Source: JAJYUU01 sp963822955
GTDB taxonomy: Bacteria; Actinomycetota; Actinomycetes; Streptosporangiales; Streptosporangiaceae
Direction: 5' to 3'
DNA length: 64,000 nucleotides
Assembly (NCBI GenBank): GCA_963822955.1
Contig: CAWGJS010000002.1
Location: 1,922,001 to 1,986,000 of the forward strand
Every line of letters begins with the position of its first letter. The stretch's first letter is position 1. The position numbers and the translations under genes are program-made. This document shows positions 8,270 through 17,316 of the stretch, piece after piece. Under the pieces are notes generated by a model, which was not told the DNA's origin, ran no database searches, and worked only from the letters and a program-made list of their open reading frames with translations.

Positions 8270-9703
8270 GTGACGGAGCCAGCACCTGTCGGGGGGCCGT
8301 CGGGGAATGTCCCGCCGACTGTCAGGATCGAGCACGACTCGATGGGTGAGGTTGCAGTCCCGGCGGATGCGCTCTGGGGCGCGCAGACTCAGCGCGCCGT
8401 GCAGAACTTCCAGGTGTCCGGCGAGCCGCTGTCGCGTGACCTGATCGGCGCGCTCGCTTCGATCAAGAGCGCTGCCGCGGTCGTGAACGGCGAGCTCGGC
8501 GTGCTTCCAGCCGACCTGGCCGCTGCCATCCAGGATGCGGCCGCCGAGGTGGCCCGCGGCGACTACGACGACCAGTTCCCGATTGACGTGTTCCAGACGG
8601 GTTCCGGCACGTCCTCGAACATGAACGCCAACGAGGTCATCGCGACGCTCGCCAGCCGCCGCCTTGGCCGGCGGGTACACCCGAACGATCACGTCAACGC
8701 CTCCCAGTCGTCGAACGACGTGTTCCCGTCCGCAATCCACCTCGCGGCGGTGCGCCTGATCGTCACGTCGCTGCTGCCCGCGCTCAGTCACCTCGCTGAC
8801 ACGCTCGACGCGAAGGCGGCCGAGTTCCGCGACGTGGTCAAGAGCGGCCGGACCCACCTGATGGATGCGACGCCGGTCATGCTCGGCCAGGAGTTCAGCG
8901 GGTACGCGGCAGCCGTCCGGCATGGACTGCAGCGAGCGCGCGACGTGCTGCCGGATACTGGCGAGCTGCCGCTCGGCGGGACGGCGGTCGGTACCGGGCT
9001 GAACGCTCCGCCCCGGTTTGCCAGCGAGGTGATCGGCCGGCTCGCAGCCGAGCTGCAGCTGCCGCTGACCGAGGCGCCTAATCACTTCGAAGCGGCCGGC
9101 GCCAGGGACGGCCTCGTGGCGGCAAGCGGCGTGACCCGGACCATCGCGGTCAGCCTGTACAAGATCTGCAATGACCTGCGCCTCATGGGATCCGGGCCGC
9201 GGACCGGGCTGGCAGAGATCCGCATACCGGATCTGCAGCCAGGCTCGTCGATCATGCCGGGCAAGGTGAATCCCGTCATCTGCGAGGCGGTCTGCCAGGT
9301 GTGCACTCAGGTAATCGGCAACGATGCCGCGGTGGCTTTCGGCGGCGCGGCCGGCAACTTCGAGCTGAACGTGATGATGCCGGTCATCGGCCGCAACCTG
9401 CTGTCCTCGCTGCGGCTGCTGCCGGCCGCGGCCGTCGCACTCGCGGACAAGTGCGTCATCGGCATCGGCGCGAACATCGAGCGGCTGCGCCGGAACGCGG
9501 AGTCCTCCCCTGCGATCGTCACGGCGCTGAACCCGTTCATCGGCTACGAGGCCGCGGCCGCGGTCGCCCACGAGGCGCTAGAGACCGGCGCGACGATCCG
9601 CGAAGTCGTGATCTCACGTGGCCATTTGGCGAACGGCGAGATAACGCAGGAGCAGCTCGATAAGGCGCTGGACGTCGCCGCAATGGCGAGGCCGCAAGAG
9701 TAA
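8270..9703 (+). CDS. fumC: Class II fumarate hydratase
   Basis: Iron-independent homotetrameric fumarase of 477 residues, in the aspartase/fumarase superfamily. The signature loop GSSIMPGKVNP is at about residues 325-335 and carries the catalytic serine. GRTHLMDATP near residue 196 and TGSGTSSNMNANEV near residue 115 form the rest of the active site. It starts at GTG 8270 after GGGAGG. It lies immediately behind the class I enzyme, so the cell holds an oxygen-sensitive and an oxygen-robust enzyme for the same step in one transcription unit. The N-terminal 15-18 residues are a non-conserved extension. Confidence 0.95.
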   Translation: MTEPAPVGGPSGNVPPTVRIEHDSMGEVAVPADALWGAQTQRAVQNFQVSGEPLSRDLIGALASIKSAAAVVNGELGVLPADLAAAIQDAAAEVARGDYDDQFPIDVFQTGSGTSSNMNANEVIATLASRRLGRRVHPNDHVNASQSSNDVFPSAIHLAAVRLIVTSLLPALSHLADTLDAKAAEFRDVVKSGRTHLMDATPVMLGQEFSGYAAAVRHGLQRARDVLPDTGELPLGGTAVGTGLNAPPRFASEVIGRLAAELQLPLTEAPNHFEAAGARDGLVAASGVTRTIAVSLYKICNDLRLMGSGPRTGLAEIRIPDLQPGSSIMPGKVNPVICEAVCQVCTQVIGNDAAVAFGGAAGNFELNVMMPVIGRNLLSSLRLLPAAAVALADKCVIGIGANIERLRRNAESSPAIVTALNPFIGYEAAAAVAHEALETGATIREVVISRGHLANGEITQEQLDKALDVAAMARPQE

Positions 9704-9758
9704 CAAACCCGACCCCTTCAGACGCTACGCTGTCGTCGGTCAAACTCACACCTTCCTC

Positions 9759-9781
9759 ACAGGAGACTGAGAACCTCCTGT
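9759..9781. promoter_or_regulatory. Inverted repeat between fumC and the kinase gene
   Basis: ACAGGAG and CTCCTGT arms flank a 9-nt spacer, ending 15 bp before the kinase ATG. The dyad runs straight into a TAGATA hexamer (9781-9786) that could be the -10 element of the kinase promoter. It could be an operator for the kinase gene or a short terminator for fumC; the sequence does not decide. Confidence 0.35.
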
Positions 9782-9796
9782 AGATAGGGTCCCGCC

Positions 9797-12151
9797 ATGC
9801 ACGCAGTTACAGGCACCGGTCGGCTTATCGCCGGCCGCTATCGCCTGCAAGGCCCTATCGGCCGGGGCGCGATGGGGATTGTCTGGCGCGGGCGCGATGA
9901 GCTGCTCGCCCGTGACGTCGCGGCAAAGGAAGTACAGATCACTGCGCACGCCTCGCCGGCTGACGCCGAGGCCATCTACCAGCGGACGCTCCGCGAGGCC
10001 CGGACGGCCGCGCGCCTGGCGCATCCGGGTGTGGTAACGGTATTCGACGTCGTCGAGGAGAGCGGCTCGCCGTGGATCATCATGGAGCTGGTCGAGGCCC
10101 GCTCCCTGGACCGGGTCATTACCGAGGACGGGCCGCTTCCGCCGCTGGAGGCAGCTGAGCTCGGCGGCCACCTGATCAGCGCACTGGCATCCGCCCACTC
10201 AGCCGGAGTGCTGCACCGGGACGTGAAGCCGAGCAACGTCCTGGTTACCAGAGATGGCAAGACGGTGCTGACCGACTTCGGCATCGCCACGTTCACCGAG
10301 GACCCCGGTATGACGCAGGCGGGAATGGTCGTCGGCACGCCCGGCTTCACCGCCCCCGAGCGGGTCCGTGGCGACTCGGCGACTCCCGCGGCTGACCTGT
10401 GGTCACTCGGCGCGACTCTGTACGCGGCCGTCGAAGGTCGCGGGCCGTTCGACCGGCACGGCGGCTCAACTGCCATTACCGCCGGAGTCGCCACGGAGAA
10501 AGCGCCGCGTGCGCCGTCCGCGGGGCCGCTCGGCCCGGTCATCGACGCCCTGCTGAGCCGCGATCCTGCCGACAGGCCCGACGCCACGACAACGGCGAGG
10601 CTGCTGGCCGAGGCGGCGACCGCAGCCAGAACTGGCGCACGGCCGCTGGGCGACGGGTGGCTTGCTGCCGAGGCGAGCACGGCCGAGGTCCGGAGCCGCG
10701 CTGATGGCCCGGCGGCTGATGCCAGCCAGACCAGGACCGGAACCACAGGCGCCGCAGAGGCTGCCCTGGCTGGCGATTCCGCGGTCAGTAGTACTTCGGC
10801 GGTTACTGGTGACGCCTCCCTCGGGGCGACTGCAGGCCAGGATGCCGCCGCCCGGAGAGGCGGCACCCAGCCGGGCGCGGGCAGGCACGCCGGGAGTTCG
10901 GCACCTGACGAGGCGGACACGGCCGGTCAGCAGCGCGCCGCATTCCTTGATCCGCCAGTCTTCGCCGAGCTCTCGATGCCGGAGACGACGGGGCTTGCCA
11001 GGGACGCCGATGCGGCCGGTACCGCGGGCGGCGCCCCGCCGGCGGTCCTCGGCGCGGACGGCGGCCCGGTGCTGTGGCAGCCGCTGAAGCCGGGCTCCGG
11101 CGAAACGCCGGGCGGCGGTGCGACTGGCGGCGGCTTCCAGCCTTGGACGGGCGGGCCTGGCGGCGGCAGGACGGGCGGGCCGTCCGGCCCAGGTGACGGC
11201 AGCGGAGGGGCGCGGTTCTGGCGACGCAACGGGCCTCCGGGACCGTCGTCCGGGCGCTGGCGCCTGATGGTGGCGGGGGCGGGCGTTGCCGCGATCGTGA
11301 TAGCTGCCGTGATCGGCTGGAGCATCTACAGCCACACCCAGACCTCGGCGGCGCTGCACAACCTGACGCCGCCAACGATCGGCGGCGGCGGATCCAGCCC
11401 AGCCAAGGGACACTCTGCCGGCTCCAGCCCGGGCCACCGCCATGGCACCACCAAGCCGACGGTCCCCACCTCTCCCGCGCCGAGTGCGTCACAAGGGCAC
11501 ATACCGAGCGGTAAGCCTTCGATTACGCCGTCAGGGAAGCCCTCCGGCCACAGTAAGAGCCCTCGGACGAGCCCGTCGCCGTCTCCGAGCCCGTCGCCGA
11601 CGCCCACCCCGACCCCCACGCCGACGCCGTCTCCGACCCCCAGCGCAACTGGGCCGGTGCTGCCGAAGGGATGGGTCTGGCACAAGTTCCCCCAGGCTCT
11701 GACGGGCACGGCGGCCGGCTTTAAGATCGGCCTCCCTAGCCCCTGGACGCAGAACTACACGGCCCTGATCGCACACCTCAACCAGCCAGCCAAGGGCTTC
11801 CACCTCAACGTCAACCTCGACCTGTGGACATACGTGAAGCCGCTGGCCGAGGCGAGGTACTTGCAGAAGACGTATGCGGCGACCTACAAGGGATACAAGA
11901 AGATCTTCGTCACCCCTGTCGGGTTCGCCAGCATCGGCGGCTTCCGTGCGGCTCCGGCGGCCGAGCTGAAGTTCAGCTGGCACCCGCTAACGGGCGGCAC
12001 CTCCACGGAGCTGGTCCTCCTGGTGACGCTGGGGACCAAGTCCGGGAGCCAGCCGTACGCCTTCCACCTGTGGGCTCCGTCAGCCACCTTCGGCTCCGCC
12101 AGCGGTGTGCTCCACGGCGCAATCAAGACGTTCCGGCCGCTGCCCGCCTGA
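9797..12151 (+). CDS. Transmembrane Ser/Thr protein kinase (Hanks type, Pkn-like)
   Basis: 784-residue receptor-like kinase. The kinase domain spans about residues 10-275: glycine loop IGRGAMG, ATP lysine K44 (VAAKEV), catalytic HRDVKPSN at 140-147, metal-binding DFG at 160-162 and TAPE in the activation segment. A 210-residue low-complexity linker follows, then one transmembrane helix at about 489-511. Outside the membrane come a Ser/Thr/Pro-rich spacer with SP and TP repeats (about 590-615) and a globular domain of about 160 residues with no PASTA repeat. The ligand of that domain is unknown. It stands alone after the fumarase genes; a TAGATA hexamer 10 nt before ATG may give a leaderless message. 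Confidence 0.93.
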   Translation: MHAVTGTGRLIAGRYRLQGPIGRGAMGIVWRGRDELLARDVAAKEVQITAHASPADAEAIYQRTLREARTAARLAHPGVVTVFDVVEESGSPWIIMELVEARSLDRVITEDGPLPPLEAAELGGHLISALASAHSAGVLHRDVKPSNVLVTRDGKTVLTDFGIATFTEDPGMTQAGMVVGTPGFTAPERVRGDSATPAADLWSLGATLYAAVEGRGPFDRHGGSTAITAGVATEKAPRAPSAGPLGPVIDALLSRDPADRPDATTTARLLAEAATAARTGARPLGDGWLAAEASTAEVRSRADGPAADASQTRTGTTGAAEAALAGDSAVSSTSAVTGDASLGATAGQDAAARRGGTQPGAGRHAGSSAPDEADTAGQQRAAFLDPPVFAELSMPETTGLARDADAAGTAGGAPPAVLGADGGPVLWQPLKPGSGETPGGGATGGGFQPWTGGPGGGRTGGPSGPGDGSGGARFWRRNGPPGPSSGRWRLMVAGAGVAAIVIAAVIGWSIYSHTQTSAALHNLTPPTIGGGGSSPAKGHSAGSSPGHRHGTTKPTVPTSPAPSASQGHIPSGKPSITPSGKPSGHSKSPRTSPSPSPSPSPTPTPTPTPTPSPTPSATGPVLPKGWVWHKFPQALTGTAAGFKIGLPSPWTQNYTALIAHLNQPAKGFHLNVNLDLWTYVKPLAEARYLQKTYAATYKGYKKIFVTPVGFASIGGFRAAPAAELKFSWHPLTGGTSTELVLLVTLGTKSGSQPYAFHLWAPSATFGSASGVLHGAIKTFRPLPA

Positions 12152-12288
12152 GCAGCCGGACCCGGATCTCGGCGTCGGCAACGGTCCCGACGGAGCCGTC
12201 GGCCACCGCTGCCGCCGCGCTTCCTTAGCCCAAGCCGACGCCAGCCCCAGCCCGTCGCCAGCTACCTCGCGCCCGCTGCCCGCCGGAC

Positions 12289-12963
12289 TTAGTACCAGCC
12301 GTCGGCTTCCTCGTGGGCCCAGGCCCCGCACGGAGTGCCGTAGAGCGACTTGATGTAGCCCAGGCCCCACTTAATCTGCGTCGTCGCGTTGGTCTGCCAG
12401 TCCGGTCCTGCGCTGGCCATCTTCGAACCCGGCAGGGCCTGCGGGATCCCGTAAGCACCACTGGGGTTCTCTGCCTCGGCATTCCAGCCGCTCTCCTGTT
12501 GCCACAGGTCGTCCAGGCAGCTCCACTGGCTCTTGGCGAAGCCGTACGACGCCAGCAGCTTGTAGGCGATGCCCTGCGCGGTTGCCGGGGAGGGCGGTGG
12601 CCCGCTTGGAACCAGCGTGACTCCACCGCCGCCTGAGCTGCCAGCGATGGATACCGGCACCGTGCTGATCTTCGGTGTACTGGTCACGCTGAACGCTTCG
12701 GTGGCTGCCGTCTGCTGGATAACGTGCTCGCGCTCCTGCATCAGGACAAGGCCCGACTTGCCTGCCGACACTTGCGCAACAGCGGCGCCAAGCGGATCTG
12801 TAACCGAGCCAGGACGGCCTGTAATCACCAGCAGCGCAATGGCGGTCACCGCAACGGTCGCGGCAGCTGCAGTGACCATGAAGACGCCTACTCGCCTGCG
12901 CTTAGGACGCCTGGCTTTAGGCCGTCTCCGGTGCTGTGACAATGCGGTCCTTCCGTCGGCCAT
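12289..12963 (-). CDS. Secreted/membrane-anchored lytic transglycosylase-like protein
   Basis: 224-residue cell-wall protein. It has a very basic cytoplasmic start (QHRRRPKARRPKRRR), one transmembrane or signal-anchor helix at about residues 28-48, a Ser/Thr/Gly/Pro linker, and a C-terminal SLT-like domain. The domain motifs WQQESGWNAEAENPSGAYGIPQ and GLGYIKSLYGTPCGAW are typical of actinobacterial peptidoglycan transglycosylases related to Rpf-associated proteins; the E of QQESGW is the likely catalytic acid, and C-x(n)-C pairing is likely. ATG at 12963 is chosen over a much longer frame whose upstream part looks non-coding. It is divergent from the rhomboid gene, and CRP-like sites lie upstream. 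Confidence 0.85.
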   Translation of the reverse strand: MADGRTALSQHRRRPKARRPKRRRVGVFMVTAAAATVAVTAIALLVITGRPGSVTDPLGAAVAQVSAGKSGLVLMQEREHVIQQTAATEAFSVTSTPKISTVPVSIAGSSGGGGVTLVPSGPPPSPATAQGIAYKLLASYGFAKSQWSCLDDLWQQESGWNAEAENPSGAYGIPQALPGSKMASAGPDWQTNATTQIKWGLGYIKSLYGTPCGAWAHEEADGWY

Positions 12964-13170
12964 GCGCTGCCGGGCGGAACGCCCGGTGCGCGGACCGCTG
13001 CGGTACAGGGCAGCGAGTCGCGCGACGGCGGGGCCCGATTCCCAGCCTCCGCGGCCTAGCGCGAGTCCGACTGCCTCGGTCCCGGCGCCGTCGCCGCATA
13101 ACGTTGCCAGAACTAGGCACGCCGACCAAGCGTTTCCGCCGAAAAAGCTGTGCCGGAAACACGTTATTGG

Positions 13171-13186
13171 TGTCACGCAGATCACA
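13171..13186 (-). promoter_or_regulatory. CRP-like operator
   Basis: On the minus strand this reads TGTGA-TCTGCG-TGACA, matching the CRP/GlxR consensus TGTGA-N6-TCACA at 9 of 10 fixed positions. It lies about 210 bp upstream of the transglycosylase start, in the divergent region shared with the rhomboid gene. Actinobacterial CRP proteins are known to control cell-wall remodelling genes such as rpfA in Mycobacterium tuberculosis, which makes this plausible. Confidence 0.5.
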
Positions 13187-13232
13187 GTTTGGCAATACGT
13201 ATTGTAACAATTACTCGGCGTAATGGCAGCAA

Positions 13233-13246
13233 GCTGTGATCACAGC
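13233..13246. promoter_or_regulatory. 14-bp perfect palindrome with compact CRP half-sites
   Basis: GCTGTGATCACAGC is self-complementary and contains TGTGA and TCACA half-sites joined without the usual 6-bp spacer. It sits 47 bp from the CRP-like site, between two divergent genes. A canonical CRP dimer would not span it in the usual way, so it may be chance, a different regulator's site, or a half-site platform. Confidence 0.35.
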
Positions 13247-13446
13247 ACGCCCGCTCTGACGACTGCGACACGCCGAATGCCGGCGTGTCGCGCCAGGGTC
13301 AGCCATCAGTTTCGGGCGATATGTCGGTCCGGCTGGCCGTCCGTGCGGGCCCCAGGCTTCCGCGCATGCCCGCACTACGGCTAGCTTGTGTGGGCGGCGT
13401 CGGCCACGGCACGGGGCCTGGGCACGTACGAGGCAGGGACGGGAAC

Positions 13447-14226
13447 ATGAGCAACCCCAAGCACAGAGCCTGGACTCTGGGCCCCGGCGATGCAGAATCC
13501 CTGGTGGCCGAGGCACGTAAGGCCCTGTTCGTGATGGTGGGCTTCCTGGCCATTCTGTGGATCGTCCAGCTCGCCAACTTCGCCGACGGCTACCGCCTCG
13601 ACCACTACGGGATCCAGCCGCGCGACCTGGCAAGCCTCCCGTACATCCTGACGGCCCCGTTCCTGCACGTGAGCTGGACGCATATCGAAAGCAACTCCGG
13701 TCCGCTGTTCATCTTCGGGTTCCTGGCCGCCTACCGGGGCGTTGTGCGCTTCCTCTGGCTGACCTTGCTCGTCATCGTCACCAGCGGGCTGGCATCGTGG
13801 TCCTTTGGCGACGCCCACACCGTCGGGGTGGGCGCCAGCGGTGTGGTCTTTGGTTATCTCGGTTACATCCTGGTCCGCGGCTTCTTCGACCGGCATGGCA
13901 TCGACATCATGATCGGCGCGGTGATGGCACTGTGCTTCGCCTACCAGTTCACGGTCCTGCTGCCGCAGGCCGGAATCGGCTGGCAGGACCACATCGGAGG
14001 CCTGGTCGGCGGCGTCCTCGGCGGATGGTTCTTCCGGGACCGCGGCGCTGCGGTGAGCAGTCCGTCCCGCCTGCGCCACAAGGCGGGCAAGATCGCGTCA
14101 GGGACGGTCGCGCCAGCTGGGGCAGCTGCCAGCGCCAGCGGGGCCAAGCCAGCGCAAGGCACAACAGGCATGTTTGCCGGGCCACGGGCGGACCTGCACC
14201 AGCAGCTGGACGACCTCGGCCTCTAG
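13447..14226 (+). CDS. Rhomboid-family intramembrane serine protease
   Basis: 259-residue membrane protease that cuts substrates within the lipid bilayer. The catalytic dyad is visible: S131 in GVGASGVVFGYLGY and H182 in WQDHIGGLVGGVLGGW. N83 in THIESN is the likely oxyanion residue. About six hydrophobic helices are seen, then a basic, Ala/Gly-rich cytoplasmic tail. ATG 13447 follows AGGGACGGG; longer in-frame starts are unsupported. It is divergent from a lytic transglycosylase gene, and the shared control region hints at joint envelope regulation. Natural substrates are unknown. Confidence 0.9.
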   Translation: MSNPKHRAWTLGPGDAESLVAEARKALFVMVGFLAILWIVQLANFADGYRLDHYGIQPRDLASLPYILTAPFLHVSWTHIESNSGPLFIFGFLAAYRGVVRFLWLTLLVIVTSGLASWSFGDAHTVGVGASGVVFGYLGYILVRGFFDRHGIDIMIGAVMALCFAYQFTVLLPQAGIGWQDHIGGLVGGVLGGWFFRDRGAAVSSPSRLRHKAGKIASGTVAPAGAAASASGAKPAQGTTGMFAGPRADLHQQLDDLGL

Positions 14227-14236
14227 CCGCCGACAT

Positions 14237-14258
14237 CCACCAGCTATCCCGCTGGTGG
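14237..14258. terminator. Short hairpin after rhomboid gene
   Basis: CCACCAGC and GCTGGTGG form a perfect 8-bp stem with a 6-nt loop (TATCCC), starting 10 bp after the rhomboid stop. There is no T-run, as is usual in high-GC actinobacteria. A transcription terminator is the simplest reading. Confidence 0.5.
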
Positions 14259-14791
14259 CGCGTTCGCTGCCGCGCGTGGTGACAATGGCGATCACCGTCA
14301 GACTGCGGTTTAGGCGCAAACGTTGCGCCTTGACCGAATTGACCGTTGGTCATTCAGGCTGGCCGGAAGCAGGGGACAGGTATGAGCTAAGCATCCCTCT
14401 CGATCGCAGCGTGGCCGGGCGGCCGGTAGATCGCATCCGCGCTCTGCGCTAGTGCAACCATCTCGCGGAGCTGCTCCTGAGTGCCGCCTGCCTGCGCCCG
14501 GCGGCGGCCGGGGCCGCTCCCGCGCCCGGCGATCAGGCCGATCATCAAGAGGCGCCGATCCGAACGGGCTCAGCCAGATGCCAAGGGACGCAGCCTCACC
14601 CGCTCCCGCTACTAGCCAGCCATACCGTCAGCAGCGACATCCAAACCGGGCCAGCGGGCAGCCCGGATCCGACTGCGCCACCGCGTGAGGAGCTCCTTCA
14701 CCTTTTCTGGCGCGCGCAGTGACCGGCGGAACGATCACGGAACAGCGCGCCAGATTGCCCACGACACCGAGCGCGCTGCCCGGACGTTTGC
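14259..14791. other. 533-bp region without a convincing gene
   Basis: Only short open frames are present, with no recognisable motif or good ribosome-binding site, and composition drifts between frames. I see no tRNA-like cloverleaf and no strong dyad. It probably holds only the 3' regions of the flanking convergent genes and possibly gene remnants. Confidence 0.5.
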
Positions 14792-15961
14792 TCACTTCAG
14801 CAGCTGGCGGGCCATCACCATGCGCTGGATCTGGTTCGTTCCCTCGTAGATCTGGGTGATCTTTGCGTCCCGCATCATCCGCTCGACCGGGTAGTCGCTG
14901 ACGTATCCGTACCCGCCGAGCAACTGGACAGCGTCGGTGGTGACCTCCATGGCCACGTCGGAGGCGAAGCACTTGCAGGCGGACGAGATGAATGTCAGAT
15001 CCGGTGCCCGGTCGCCCTGCATGGCGCGCTCGGACTTGGCCGCGGCAGCGTAAGTGAGCTGCCGCGCGGCCTCGATCTTCATCGCCATGTCGGCGAGCAT
15101 GAACTGCAGCCCCTGGAACTCCGCGATCGCCTTTCCGAACTGCTTGCGCTCCTTCACATAGCCCGCGGCGTAGTCGAGCGCGCCCTGGGCGATGCCAAGC
15201 GCCTGAGCGGCGATGGTGATCCGGGTGTGGTCCAGCGTCGCCAGTGCGGTCTTAAAGCCGCTGCCCTCGGCGCCGATGATCCGGTCGGCAGGAATCCGGC
15301 AGTTGTCGAAGTACAGCTCCCTGGTCGGCGAGCCCTTGATGCCGAGCTTGTGCTCGGGCGCGCCGAAGCTGAAGCCGTCGTCAGCCTTGTCCACCACGAA
15401 CGCCGAGATGCCGTTCGCGCCGGCCGCCGGGTCGGTGACCGCCATGACGGTGTAGTACTGCGACACTCCGGCGTTGGTGATCCAGCGCTTGGTGCCGTTC
15501 AGGACGTAGCTGTCGCCGTCGCGGACCGCGCGGGTCCGCATTGCGGCCGCGTCTGACCCGGCTTCGGGCTCCGACAGCGCGTAGGAGAACATTGCCGCAC
15601 CGCTCGCCACCGGCGGCAGGAACTTCTGCTTGACCTCGTCGGAGGCCGATAGCAGCAGAGGCATGGTGCCCAGCTTGTTCACCGCCGGGATCAGCGAGGA
15701 GGAGGCGCATGCCCGGGCGACCTCCTCGATGACGATCGCCGTGGCGAGCGCGTCCGCGCCTGGACCGCCGTACTCCTCCGGGATATGGACCGCGTGGAAG
15801 CCGTTCTTGACCAGCGCGTCATGAGCTTCCTGTGGGAACTCGGCTGCCTCGTCCACCTTCGCAGCAAATGGCGCTATCTTCTCGTCAGCCAGGTCACGGA
15901 CCGCCTCGCGGAGCGCCTCGTGCTCTTCTGACAGGGCAAACGCCGGAAAGTCATTGCTCAT
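14792..15961 (-). CDS. Acyl-CoA dehydrogenase
   Basis: FAD-dependent acyl-CoA dehydrogenase, 389 residues, which introduces the alpha-beta double bond into acyl-CoA and passes electrons to ETF. Family signatures are clear: SYALSEPEAGSDAAAMRT and GTKRWITNAG in the middle domain, ERKQFGKAIAEFQGLQF and QLLGGYGYVSDYPVERMMRD at the end. YEGTNQIQRM carries the usual catalytic-base region. The sequence looks like the short/branched-chain group, but substrate cannot be set. Start chosen at ATG 15961; a TACGAT hexamer 7 nt upstream suggests a leaderless transcript. HMG-CoA lyase and carboxylase genes 9 kb away make branched-chain amino acid catabolism a reasonable role. Confidence 0.93.
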   Translation of the reverse strand: MSNDFPAFALSEEHEALREAVRDLADEKIAPFAAKVDEAAEFPQEAHDALVKNGFHAVHIPEEYGGPGADALATAIVIEEVARACASSSLIPAVNKLGTMPLLLSASDEVKQKFLPPVASGAAMFSYALSEPEAGSDAAAMRTRAVRDGDSYVLNGTKRWITNAGVSQYYTVMAVTDPAAGANGISAFVVDKADDGFSFGAPEHKLGIKGSPTRELYFDNCRIPADRIIGAEGSGFKTALATLDHTRITIAAQALGIAQGALDYAAGYVKERKQFGKAIAEFQGLQFMLADMAMKIEAARQLTYAAAAKSERAMQGDRAPDLTFISSACKCFASDVAMEVTTDAVQLLGGYGYVSDYPVERMMRDAKITQIYEGTNQIQRMVMARQLLK

Positions 15962-16048
15962 GCCCCCGATCGTAGGACTTCCTACTGAGTGCGCCAATCC
16001 CGCGGTGGTCGGCGTTGACCTGCCGGGCCGGGGCGGGATGATGGGCCG

Positions 16049-17239
16049 ATGAGCAAGGCCGCCGAGCTGCTGACACCGGCCGGTGCAGAGCTACTCGGCC
16101 GTCTGGCCGGCCTCGATGTGACGCCTGACCTGGCGCTGCGGCTAGCCACCGAGTTCCGAGGGCAGTACCCGGCCGGGCTGGTCGCTGCTGCCCTGACTCA
16201 GCAATCGCTGCGGTTCGCCGCTCAGGAGAAGTTCAGCCGGGCGAGCGAGATGTATTTCACCAGGGCCGGGCTGGAGCAGGCCTCCGGCGAGCAGGCCGCG
16301 GCCCACAGCGCCGGCCGGTTCGCGGGCTCAAGCTTGGTTGCTGACCTGTGCTGCGGCATCGGTGGAGACCTGACCGCGCTGGCCTCGGTCGCCCGCCAGG
16401 TCGTGGCCGTAGATGCTGACCTGGAGACTCTCGCGTTCGCGATGCGAAACGTGGCGGTGATGGGTGCATCCGGTCTGGTCGCGGGAGTCTGCGCCGACGT
16501 ACGCGGCTTGCACCTGGCCGGGTTCGGGGCTGTTTTCATCGACCCGGCCCGCCGGGCGGGCGGACGCCGTCTGCGCACCGGCGACTCCGAGCCGCCACTG
16601 GACTGGTGCTTCGGCCTCGCGCGCCAGGTCCCGCGCGTCTGCGTGAAGGCTGCCCCTGGCCTGCCACACGACCTGGTGCCCGCCGGCTGGGAAGCGGAGT
16701 TCGTCGCTCTCGGCCGCGCCCTGAAGGAAGCGCTGCTCTGGTCGCCGGCCTTCGCAACTGCGCGGCGGCGGGCTACCGTGCTGCCGGTCGACGGCACCCA
16801 GGTAGGCTGCTGCACGCTGGTGGCCAGCGCCGAGGAGCCTGCGCCAGTGTCCGAGCCTGGCGCGTACCTACTCGACCCTAATCCGGCCGTGACCAGGGCG
16901 GGCCTCGTCGCCGATCTCGCACACGAGCTGGGCGCATGGCAGATCGACCCGATGATCGCCTTCCTGTCGGTCGACCAGCCCGTGCGCACCCCGTTCGCCC
17001 GGACGCTCCGCATTCTTGAATCGATGCCGTGGCACGAGCGCGAAGTGGGCAGGAAGCTGCGCCAGCTCGGCGTCGGCACGGCCGACATCCGCCGCCGCGG
17101 GCTTGCGGGTGACGTCCAGCAGATCCACCGCCGGCTGGCCCTCCAGGGAGACAGGAGCGCCACGATCGTCATCACGCGCCGGAACGACCGCCCCTGGGGC
17201 CTCATCTGCGAGCCAGTACTGCCATCTGCTGACCGCTGA
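16049..17239 (+). CDS. SAM-dependent methyltransferase with THUMP-like domain
   Basis: 396-residue protein of the actinobacterial THUMP-like/class I methyltransferase family. The SAM-binding motif I is VADLCCGIGGDLTALA at about residues 97-112, followed by an acidic motif II (VVAVDADLETL) and a motif IV-like FIDPARRAGGRR. The C-terminal half (HEREVGRKLRQLGVGTADIR) matches the THUMP-like module that in related proteins contacts RNA. An RNA or rRNA base methyltransferase is likely, but the target is unknown. It is divergent from the acyl-CoA dehydrogenase gene, 87 bp apart. Confidence 0.8.
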   Translation: MSKAAELLTPAGAELLGRLAGLDVTPDLALRLATEFRGQYPAGLVAAALTQQSLRFAAQEKFSRASEMYFTRAGLEQASGEQAAAHSAGRFAGSSLVADLCCGIGGDLTALASVARQVVAVDADLETLAFAMRNVAVMGASGLVAGVCADVRGLHLAGFGAVFIDPARRAGGRRLRTGDSEPPLDWCFGLARQVPRVCVKAAPGLPHDLVPAGWEAEFVALGRALKEALLWSPAFATARRRATVLPVDGTQVGCCTLVASAEEPAPVSEPGAYLLDPNPAVTRAGLVADLAHELGAWQIDPMIAFLSVDQPVRTPFARTLRILESMPWHEREVGRKLRQLGVGTADIRRRGLAGDVQQIHRRLALQGDRSATIVITRRNDRPWGLICEPVLPSADR

Positions 17240-17316
17240 CCGCTGACGGCTGGCGGCTGGCGGATCTCATCCTGCCGCAGCGCCGCCTCGACCCCCGACC
17301 TTGGAGCCCGGCCAGG

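Noticed and set aside
7988..9571. 527-codon minus-strand frame opposite fumC
   Set aside because: Mirror of a highly conserved enzyme gene; its composition is typical of an antisense shadow.
11565..11650. CRISPR- or microsatellite-like repeat (SP/TP codon repeats)
   Set aside because: These are codon-level repeats coding the Ser/Pro and Thr/Pro spacer of the kinase; no spacer-repeat architecture.
13132..13160. c-di-AMP riboswitch upstream of the transglycosylase gene
   Set aside because: Such genes often carry one, but I see only a 7-bp stem with a long loop and none of the conserved riboswitch core.
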